DNA from: Streptomyces oceani
GTDB lineage: Bacteria > Actinomycetota > Actinomycetes > Streptomycetales > Streptomycetaceae
Direction of reading: 5' to 3'
Length of the DNA: 60,861 nt
NCBI RefSeq assembly: GCF_001751245.1
Contig: NZ_LJGU01000112.1
Location: forward strand, 1 to 60,861
Position numbers and translations under genes: made by a program. Below the pieces are notes generated by a model. That model was not told the origin of the DNA and made no database searches. It saw nothing but the letters and a program-made list of their open reading frames with translations. Positions 17,678 to 24,311 of this stretch are shown here, one piece after another (the stretch's first letter is position 1; each line of letters starts with the position of its first letter).

Positions 17678-19684
17678 TCAGGGACAGATGAGCGGATCGA
17701 CCTCCACCAGCGGGAGTTGCAGCAGCGGAGCGCAGGACTCGGGCGTACCCGAGGGCTCCGCCGAGCCCTCGGCACCGCCGCGTGCGCGGTCCGGCGCCTC
17801 CGGCGTGTGGCCACTGTCACGTCGGTCCCCGGACGTGTTGCCCCCGCCCGGCTCAGTACTCTGCCGCGCCGGCCCGTCATCGTCCGTACCGGACTCCTTG
17901 ATGGCCGGGCTGCTTTCGGCAGTGCGGGGACGGTCGTCCGCCGCGGCGCCGGGCCGCTCGACCGTCCCGCCAGGGTGCCGTACGGAGCCGGTGCCGGAGC
18001 TGGTGGGCTCGCTCGGATGCTGCTCCTGCGAGGGCGGACGTACCTCCGCGGGGGGCGTCTTCCGCGGACCGGAAGTCGGCGGCACCGCGTCGGGGCCGGC
18101 GACCTGCCCGGAGGACTGCGGTGCTGGGCGGGCCAGCATCCACAGGAGATATCCCAGGGTGAAGGCGGCGACCGTGACCAGCGCGCCCCAGAGGAGGAGC
18201 GAGGGCGTGCGCTGCCACGCCCGCTTGGTCCGCTGCTCCGCCGGCGCGTCCTCCGGCACGCCGGCCTTCGCGAAGCGCTTCCGCAGCAACCGCACGGCGG
18301 TGTTGCCCAGTTGCCACAGGATGAGGCTCACACCGGCGAGTGGCAGCAGCAGGAAGAGGATCTGCACGCAGGCGGAGGCCGTGCTCAGCACCGGCGTGTC
18401 GCTCACCGCGGCGACCGACATCAGGGAGTCCGCGGTGTCCCAGGCGGTGCCGGCCATCCGGGGCAGTTGGGTGAGGACGAAGCCCAACTGCAGGAGAAGC
18501 GCCGGCAGAACCGCGAGCACCCAGACCGTGACGACGATCTGCGGCCACCGCTTGAGTGCCTGGAGCCGCTCCTCGGCGGGCCTGCGCAGCACCTTGTGAC
18601 GCAGGATCGGGCCGATGTACTTGAACAGGTCAGGGATACCGACGAGGTCGGAGATGATGTAGTAGCCGTCGAACCGGAGGGTCGGGAGGAGCTGTTGTAC
18701 CGCCTCCAGGTTGATCAGGACGATGGCCACCAGCACCACCGGCGAGGGGCTGTGCAGGTACAGCCCCATCAGCCCGAGGATGAACAGGCCGTTGAAGTAG
18801 ACCCCGCCCAGGTCCGTACGCAGTCGGCCGCTGCGACCGAGCCGGTAGGAGTTCGTCACGTCGGTGTAGAAGGCCGGCCAGACCAGGTAGATCCCGCAAC
18901 CCATGGCACCGGGGCGCACCTTGCCGTACCGGCAGGCGGCGGCGTGCCCCACCTCGTGGAACGCCGCGGAGGCCAAGGCCAGCCCCACCACGATGAGGAC
19001 TCCCGCCGGGTCGGCCATGACCTGTGTGACGGCGAGGCTGGTGCTCTGGGTGGTGAACATCCAGACCTCGGCGACCGTCAGCGTGCTCACCGCCAGCAGC
19101 AGGATCAGCGGCTGGAACAGCCAGGCGAACATGCCCGCGATAACCCAGGTGGTCTGCTCGGAGATCAACGCGGCCCGGTGGCGCAGGCCGAGGATCGGGT
19201 GCTCGGCCTTGGCGACCTCCGGCTGAGTGCCGTCGCTGTGCGTGCTGATACCGAGCGGGGCCAGCTTGTTGTCCAGCAGGAAGGCCACGTGCTCGGCCGC
19301 GAACGTACGACCGGTGGCGCGGGTGAGGTCCCTGGCGACCCGCTCCAGCACCCGCTCGCTGGTGGTTCTGGCGCCGATGGCCTGCCGCTCCAGGCACTTG
19401 GCAGTCTGGTAGAGCAACTGCGGCAGGTGGATCACCTGACCGTCGAACCGGTGGACGAGCTTGGGCGGGTGACGGTACCCGGACCCCGTGTACTCGCCGA
19501 CGAGTTCGGTCCCCTCGGTGAGACCCGGCATCGCTCCGGGAGGGGCTGGCGGTGCTTCGCGTACGGGCGTGGGCGCTTGGGTGCTGATGACGATCTCCCG
19601 GGGGATGGAACGCACGCCCGGCTCGGCTGAACCGGCCGGGCTGCCGGTCTCTCTCAGTGGCTGGTGACCGTCCCGGGCACGCAC
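17678..19684 (-). CDS. M50 membrane metalloprotease with PqqD-like N-terminal domain
   Basis: Up to 668 residues, of the 'putative peptide zinc metalloprotease' (YydH-like) kind. Around residues 60-155 a PqqD-like winged fold can be read (HPPKLVHRFDGQVIHLPQLLY ... EHVAFLLDNKLAPLGI), the fold that binds RiPP leader peptides. Several membrane helices follow. The zinc site HEVGH is at 243-247, with RFDGYYIISDL further on as the likely third-ligand segment. The last ~170 residues are a disordered Pro/Ser/Gly tail ending CAPLLQLPLVEVDPLICP with two cysteines. GTG 19684 overlaps the upstream peptide gene; GTG near 19613 or ATG 19533 are alternatives. It follows two precursor-like genes it may process. 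Confidence 0.75.
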   Translation of the reverse strand: MRARDGHQPLRETGSPAGSAEPGVRSIPREIVISTQAPTPVREAPPAPPGAMPGLTEGTELVGEYTGSGYRHPPKLVHRFDGQVIHLPQLLYQTAKCLERQAIGARTTSERVLERVARDLTRATGRTFAAEHVAFLLDNKLAPLGISTHSDGTQPEVAKAEHPILGLRHRAALISEQTTWVIAGMFAWLFQPLILLLAVSTLTVAEVWMFTTQSTSLAVTQVMADPAGVLIVVGLALASAAFHEVGHAAACRYGKVRPGAMGCGIYLVWPAFYTDVTNSYRLGRSGRLRTDLGGVYFNGLFILGLMGLYLHSPSPVVLVAIVLINLEAVQQLLPTLRFDGYYIISDLVGIPDLFKYIGPILRHKVLRRPAEERLQALKRWPQIVVTVWVLAVLPALLLQLGFVLTQLPRMAGTAWDTADSLMSVAAVSDTPVLSTASACVQILFLLLPLAGVSLILWQLGNTAVRLLRKRFAKAGVPEDAPAEQRTKRAWQRTPSLLLWGALVTVAAFTLGYLLWMLARPAPQSSGQVAGPDAVPPTSGPRKTPPAEVRPPSQEQHPSEPTSSGTGSVRHPGGTVERPGAAADDRPRTAESSPAIKESGTDDDGPARQSTEPGGGNTSGDRRDSGHTPEAPDRARGGAEGSAEPSGTPESCAPLLQLPLVEVDPLICP

Positions 19685-19938
19685 GTGATGCCGCTGCTCG
19701 GGTTGTTGGAGCCCAGGCCCAGCGAGCCGAGGGCGCCCGGGGTGCCGTGCACCCGCTCCGACTGGCAGGCGTAGGCCACCGTGGTGCCGCCGCCGTCGCC
19801 GCCCTTGCCGTCGCCTTCGGGGAAGTTGTACGTGTGCCTGCTGTTGTCGACGTTGAATGTCACGAGGGAAAGCAGGGTCTTTCCGGGGAGCACCTCACCG
19901 GAAAGCGCGTCGAGTTCCTGATAGCTAATGCCAGTCAT
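19654..19938 (-). CDS. Precursor-like peptide 1 (leader plus Cys-containing core)
   Basis: A 94-residue peptide. The N-terminus MTGISYQELDALSGEVLPGK, then TLLSLV, parallels peptide 2. A variable Gly/Asp-rich middle leads to a C-terminus ACQSERVHGTPG, ALGSLGLGSNNPSSG and ITCVPGTVTSH. The final ~38 residues are almost identical to peptide 2, including the two cysteines 30 residues apart. Constant leader, constant core and free middle are what a processed peptide would show. A GGGA-type ribosome site precedes the ATG. The M50 gene overlaps its end. I do not recognise the class. No modifying enzyme other than the protease is adjacent. Confidence 0.8.
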   Translation of the reverse strand: MTGISYQELDALSGEVLPGKTLLSLVTFNVDNSRHTYNFPEGDGKGGDGGGTTVAYACQSERVHGTPGALGSLGLGSNNPSSGITCVPGTVTSH

Positions 19939-20053
19939 GGCTATGGCTTCCCTTTCTCATGGCCGGAATTGCCATGGGCACCTTCAGCCGAGGCGTCACG
20001 CGCCCGGCACCGGCGCCGCACGCCCGCACCGGGCGGGGTACGTGTGATGGGGG

Positions 20054-20108
20054 CGGCCGGGGAATGGCGGAAATCCCTCGGGGAGAAAGCCGTGCCATTC
20101 CCCGGCCG
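20054..20108 (-). terminator. Long hairpin between the two peptide genes
   Basis: CGGCCGGGGAATGGC and GCCATTCCCCGGCCG form a perfect 15-bp stem with a 25-base loop containing its own small CCC/GGG stem. It begins about 15 bases after the peptide 2 stop and 115 bases before peptide 1. Probably a partial terminator or 3'-stabilising element that makes peptide 2 mRNA more abundant. Confidence 0.75.
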
Positions 20109-20123
20109 TCGAGGAGGGGCCTA

Positions 20124-20435
20124 TCAGAATACCGAGGTCGCACCCGGCACGCAGGTGACGCCGGAGCTCGGGTTGTTGGAGCCCAGACCCAGCGAGCCGG
20201 TGAGGCCCGGGGTACCGTGCACCCGCTCCGACTGGCAGGCCGCGCTCTGAATGCCGTTCTGGTCGCCGCCGCCGTGGCCGCCGCCGGCCGCCGCCGCGGC
20301 GGCGGAGGACGAACCGCCGTCAGCGGCGTCCGCCCCGCCCATGTTGTTGAACGGGACAACGGTGGAGAGCACCGAACGCTCCGGGAGCATCTCGCCGGTC
20401 AGGCCGTCCAGCTCTTCGAAGCTGATCTTCGACAT
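20124..20435 (-). CDS. Precursor-like peptide 2 (paralogue of peptide 1)
   Basis: A 103-residue peptide. The leader is MSKISFEELDGLTGEMLPER, then SVLSTVVPFNN. The middle is a Gly/Ala/Ser/His spacer (SSSAAAAAAGGGHGGG). The tail is ACQSERVHGTPG, LTGSLGLGSNNPSSG and VTCVPGATSVF. Only leader and tail are conserved with peptide 1, and the tail is conserved at DNA level too, so the pair arose by duplication and the tail is under constraint. RBS GAGAGG lies ahead of the ATG. It is likely the first and most strongly expressed gene of the peptide unit, behind its own upstream region. Confidence 0.8.
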   Translation of the reverse strand: MSKISFEELDGLTGEMLPERSVLSTVVPFNNMGGADAADGGSSSAAAAAAGGGHGGGDQNGIQSAACQSERVHGTPGLTGSLGLGSNNPSSGVTCVPGATSVF

Positions 20436-20792
20436 GGAGTTTTCCTCTCGGTTTTGCTAGCAGCACAGCTCATGCTGATGTGCGGTGTCCTATCCGGCGG
20501 TCACCAGATGGACACCGGGCTAACGGAGCCGCGAGAGGATTCGTTTCGGCTCGTCACTCATCCTGATGAGAGACGACTCCACGTGACTGACGTTTCGGAA
20601 GCCGCCGAGCCACCGTGCGTTTCCTGTAGTGAAGTCAATTCCCGGAATTTCCAGGCCACTTCGAAATGCGCCCCGAGCACCCGAGGCCGGCCGTCGAAGC
20701 GGAGCCGGTGTGGAGCGCCCGAGGTGCGTATGTGGTACGGCCGCTCGTCGGTTGTGTGCGGGCGAGGCGCGGACGTCTCCCCGAGCGCCCCG
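20436..20792. other. 357-base region upstream of the peptide genes
   Basis: No credible ORF. It is less GC-rich than its surroundings near 20530-20670 and should hold the promoter for the peptide genes on the minus strand. Any terminator of the RDD gene would also lie here, but I see no strong hairpin. Confidence 0.55.
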
Positions 20793-21316
20793 TCAGTGCG
20801 CCTTGAGCAGGCCGCACAGGTCCTCACCGTCGGTGTCGCTCTGCATGTGCACCTGGCTGAGGAGGTACTGGACCGGTTGGTAGAAGAAGCCCGCCACCCA
20901 GCGGCGTACGGCCTGCCAGAAGTGCGGTCGGCCGCCATCCGCCATCCGGATCATCCGCACGTTGAAGAGCAGCTTGCCCAGGCTGGCCCGCACCGGCACG
21001 GTCAGCAGCACGTGGTTCACGAAGGAGACCGCCAGCAGGCAACCGACCGCCGGAAGCCAGTAGTCCGGGCCGGTCTTCTCCCGCAGCAGCAGCGTGGCGA
21101 GTGTGAAGCCGCCTATCACCGTCACCAACGCGTCCACGGAACCCGCGAGGAGGCCCCGGATCTGTCCCACCTCCTCCCACTCCCCTCCGGAGGCCGTAGC
21201 GGCGGGCCGTGCCGGCTGGCACCGGGCCGCGGTCCCTGCGGCGGCCCGTACGGAGCCGGCTGACCCTGATACGGCTGCCCTTGGTATGGCTGACCCTGAT
21301 AGTGCTGATGGTTCAT
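20793..21316 (-). pseudogene. RDD-family membrane protein, apparent frameshift
   Basis: Two frames must be joined to give a normal RDD protein. ATG 21316, with GGGAGG upstream, opens MNHQHYQGQPYQGQPYQGQP and continues Pro/Gly-rich, the usual N-terminus. That frame stops at 21122. The membrane part is one frame over: QIRGLLAGSVDALV (the R..A..D signature), two or three hydrophobic helices, and SLGKLLFNVRMIR. The break lies in a G-rich run at about 21165-21225, where one extra base would rejoin them. It could be a true mutation or a sequencing error. RDD proteins are small membrane proteins, some linked to ion transport or to export loci. Confidence 0.7.
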
Positions 21317-21428
21317 GGCACCATCCTCCCGAGGATGCCGTGCCCCTTCCATGGCTGCCCGGTAACAGCCCGGCCACCGCCGCTCACCAGGCCGAACGGA
21401 TGCGGAGACGACAGCGCCTGACTGGGCA

Positions 21429-21444
21429 CTAGGCTTCTCCCTAC
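21429..21444. promoter_or_regulatory. Possible PAS-LuxR-type box before the flavin oxidase
   Basis: CTAGGCTTCTCCCTAC lies 20 bases before the oxidase GTG. It matches 12 of 16 positions of the PimM-type consensus CTVGGGAWWTCCCBAG (recalled, not searched), with both outer arms kept (CTAGG, TCCCTA). Weak alone, of interest because a better match lies before PKS1. Confidence 0.3.
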
Positions 21445-21464
21445 CCCTTTCCCGGATAGCGTCC

Positions 21465-23264
21465 GTGGCGTCGGCGGCGGTCCACCGCCTCTGGGAACAA
21501 CGCGCCAAGGATGCCGCCACGGTTCTCGGCCGACCGGCCATCGCCCGTCACCGGAATCCCGGGGGTCCAGCACCAGTGGTCCTTGCAGCCGAGGAGAGCC
21601 AGAACGAGGAGCCAGGGCCCGCGGCCCCGGTCACCATGTTCGGGCCCGATTTCCCCTTCCCCTACGACGACTGGCTTCGCCACCCGGCCGGGCTCGGCAC
21701 GATCCCCTCGAGATGGCACGGCACCGAGGTCGCGGTGGTCGGGGGCGGGATCGCCGGCATGGTCGCCGCGTACGAGCTGCTGCGGCTGGGCCTGCGCCCC
21801 GTGCTGTACGAGGCGGAGGAGATCGGCGGCCGGATGCGCTCCGTGCCGTTCGCCGAGCATCCGGACGTACTCGCCGAGATGGGCGCGATGCGCTTCCCGC
21901 TCGCCGCGACCACGCTGTTCCACTACATCGACACGGTGGGCCTGCGGACGCGGCACTTCCCCAACCCGCTGGACCCGCACACCTCGAGCACGGTGATCGA
22001 CCTGGAGGGCGAGCGGTACCGGGCACGCACCCCGGACGAACTCCCCAACGTGTTCGCCGAGGTTGCCGACGCCTGGGACAAGACCCTCCAGGAGGGGGCC
22101 GCGCTCTCCACCATGACGCAGGCGATCGCCCACCGCGACGTGCCGACGATCAAGAGCATCTGGAACCAGCTGGTGCCGCGACTCGACGATCAGTCCTTCT
22201 ACGGCTTCCTCGCCGCCTCACCGGCCTTCACGTCCTTCCGACACCGGGAGATCTTCGGCCAGATCGGCTTCGGCACCGGCGGCTGGGACACCGACTTCCC
22301 CAACTCCGTGCTGGAGATCCTGCGCATCGTCTACACCGAGGCCGACGCGGACCAGCGCCTCATCGTCGGTGGCTCCAACCAACTGCCGCGCGGCATCTGG
22401 TCACACGAACCGGCGGATTCGGCGCACTGGCCGGCGGGTACCTCGCTGGCCGGTCTGCACGGCGGTCGTCCGCGCGGGGCCGTGACCGAGCTGCGGCGGA
22501 CCCCGGAGGGCATCGCGGTCACAGACGCCGACGGTACGCGGCGTACGTACCCCTGCGTGGTGTTCACCGGCCAGCACCGGTTGCTGCTCTCCACGGTGCG
22601 GTGCGACCAGTCGCTGCTGCCCCGGCCGCACTGGACGGCTCTGGAGCGCACGCACTACATGAGCTCGTCCAAGCTGTTCGTGCTCACCGACCGGCCGTTC
22701 TGGCTGGACACCGACCCCGAGACGGGCGAGCAGGTGATGGGCATGACCCTCACCGACCGGCTGCCGCGGGGGGTCTACGTCTTCGACGACGGGCCGGACC
22801 GGCCAGGGCTGATGTGCCTGTCGTACACCTGGAACGACGACTCGCAGAAGATCGCCGCGCTGGACCCCGAGGAGCGCCTGGAGGTCCTGCTCTCGGCGCT
22901 GGAGGACATCTACCCCTCGGTGGACATCCGTTCGCACGTCATCGCCGGGCCGGTGGTCACCACCTGGGAGAACGAGCCACGCTTCATGGGCGCGTTCCGG
23001 GCGAATTTGCCGGGCCACTACCGCTACCAGCGCCGGCTGTTCACACACTTCATGCAGCGGGACCTGCCCGCCGAGCAGCGGGGCCTCTTCCTCGCCGGGG
23101 ACGACATCTCATGGACCGGCGGCTTCGCCGAGGGCGCGGTGACGACGGCGCTGAACGCGGTCTGGGGGGTCGTACGACACCTGGGCGGCGCGTGTCATCC
23201 GGACAACCCCGGCCCGGGCGACCGGTACGACGAGCTGGCGCCGCTCGAGCTCCCGGAGGGCTGA
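21465..23264 (+). CDS. Flavin amine oxidase / amino acid 2-monooxygenase-like enzyme
   Basis: A 599-residue flavoprotein. The FAD Rossmann motif is VAVVGGGIAGMVAAYELL followed by LYEAEEIGGRMRS. The end, GLFLAGDDISWTGGFAEGAVTTALNAV, is the FAD-closing motif of the amine oxidase superfamily. The region just before the Rossmann fold (MFGPDFPFPYDDWL ... GLGTIPS) is the pattern of tryptophan/arginine 2-monooxygenases, which turn an amino acid into the amide with loss of CO2. Such enzymes make guanidinobutyramide-type starters for some large polyketides. GTG 21465 is the longest start; ATG 21636 would drop the variable N-terminus. Divergent from the peptide locus, convergent with the starter-unit genes. 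Confidence 0.75.
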   Translation: MASAAVHRLWEQRAKDAATVLGRPAIARHRNPGGPAPVVLAAEESQNEEPGPAAPVTMFGPDFPFPYDDWLRHPAGLGTIPSRWHGTEVAVVGGGIAGMVAAYELLRLGLRPVLYEAEEIGGRMRSVPFAEHPDVLAEMGAMRFPLAATTLFHYIDTVGLRTRHFPNPLDPHTSSTVIDLEGERYRARTPDELPNVFAEVADAWDKTLQEGAALSTMTQAIAHRDVPTIKSIWNQLVPRLDDQSFYGFLAASPAFTSFRHREIFGQIGFGTGGWDTDFPNSVLEILRIVYTEADADQRLIVGGSNQLPRGIWSHEPADSAHWPAGTSLAGLHGGRPRGAVTELRRTPEGIAVTDADGTRRTYPCVVFTGQHRLLLSTVRCDQSLLPRPHWTALERTHYMSSSKLFVLTDRPFWLDTDPETGEQVMGMTLTDRLPRGVYVFDDGPDRPGLMCLSYTWNDDSQKIAALDPEERLEVLLSALEDIYPSVDIRSHVIAGPVVTTWENEPRFMGAFRANLPGHYRYQRRLFTHFMQRDLPAEQRGLFLAGDDISWTGGFAEGAVTTALNAVWGVVRHLGGACHPDNPGPGDRYDELAPLELPEG

Positions 23265-23287
23265 GCGGAGTCCACGGCCGGCGGTGT

Positions 23288-23310
23288 CCCCGGGCCGGGC
23301 AAACCCGGGG
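23288..23310. terminator. Terminator between convergent oxidase and acyltransferase genes
   Basis: CCCCGGG and CCCGGGG with a nine-base loop, 24 bases after the oxidase stop and about 70 after the acyltransferase stop; it can serve both directions. Confidence 0.5.
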
Positions 23311-23381
23311 CGCCGAGGCCGTGGTGGTGGTCCAGGGTATGGGTCGGCCCGTCGTCAAGGGCTGTCCGGGACCAGCCAGGA

Positions 23382-24311
23382 TCAGCCGCGCCCGCGTACC
23401 CTCGGCGGCACGAGATGCACCAGCTCGAAGTGCTCCCGGGTGCTGTCCACCCGCGTGAACAGGTTGTCCGGGCCGGAGACGCACATCCGGCGGACTCCCC
23501 GCTCGCGCAGCGTCGCGACGATGTCCGGCCAGTGGATCGGGCGGTCGAAGGTGTCCAGCAGCATCCGCCGCACGCCGGCCGCGTCGGTGAGGACGGAGCC
23601 GTCCTGGTCGGCTACCACGGGCAGTTTCGGGTCGGACACGGTGATCTCGCCGAACACCTCCGCCTCCGCCTTCCGGCGCAGCCCGTCGAACGCGGGCGCG
23701 TGCACCGGCGGCCACATGGTGTACATGTTGTAGCCGCCGACGTCGCTGATCCGGCCCTTGAACCAGTCGAGCACCGGCTCCCGCAGGGACACCAGGTGGA
23801 AGCCGCGGTCGATCCGGCCGGAGATGTCGTACCACTCGCCACGCTCGGCCAGCTCGGCCAGTACCTCCTTGAGGACGTCCTCGGGAGTGTGCACCACGCA
23901 GTGGGTCACGGCCTCACGGTGCTCCTCGGCGAAGAACTCCTCCTCGCAGCGGGCCAGTCGGGCGGTCAGCAGCACCGTGTCGGCGAAGGACAGGGACTGC
24001 GCGTACGCCGCCGCGGCGCGCTGTCCGAAACTCGGGCCGGTCACCAGCTCCGGCACCGCGCCGAGTTTGCGCTCGGCGGAGTCCGCGAGGGCGAGGCACG
24101 CCACCAGGAAGGCGATCTGTGCGTACTCGGCGTAGTCGTCCGGCGCGGAACGGTAGCGCTCGTAGACCGAGTAGCCCAACACCTCGTCAGCGGTGGCCAG
24201 TCGGCGGCGGGCATGCCGGTTGGTCGCGAGGAACTCCGCCATGTCGGCGAAGCGGGTCGGGCCCATGCCGGGGAACACGAGGGCGGTGCCGCCCTGCTGC
24301 TCGGCGGTCAT
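23382..24311 (-). CDS. Free-standing acyltransferase (FabD/VinK-like)
   Basis: A 309-residue AT-fold protein. It opens TALVFPGMGPTRF, the oxyanion motif with GMG for GQG. The nucleophile elbow is TGPSFGQRAAA, so GxSxG is kept but GHSxGE is replaced by GPSFGQ. The catalytic His is probably in PPVHAPAF. YASH/HAFH signatures are absent, so a malonyl or methylmalonyl donor is unlikely. Enzymes of this kind move starter acyl groups between CoA or ACP carriers in aminoacyl- and guanidinobutyryl-primed polyketides. Its ATG overlaps the ligase stop by four bases, the last gene of the PKS operon. Starter loading is the first guess, off-loading the alternative. Confidence 0.75.
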   Translation of the reverse strand: MTAEQQGGTALVFPGMGPTRFADMAEFLATNRHARRRLATADEVLGYSVYERYRSAPDDYAEYAQIAFLVACLALADSAERKLGAVPELVTGPSFGQRAAAAYAQSLSFADTVLLTARLARCEEEFFAEEHREAVTHCVVHTPEDVLKEVLAELAERGEWYDISGRIDRGFHLVSLREPVLDWFKGRISDVGGYNMYTMWPPVHAPAFDGLRRKAEAEVFGEITVSDPKLPVVADQDGSVLTDAAGVRRMLLDTFDRPIHWPDIVATLRERGVRRMCVSGPDNLFTRVDSTREHFELVHLVPPRVRGRG

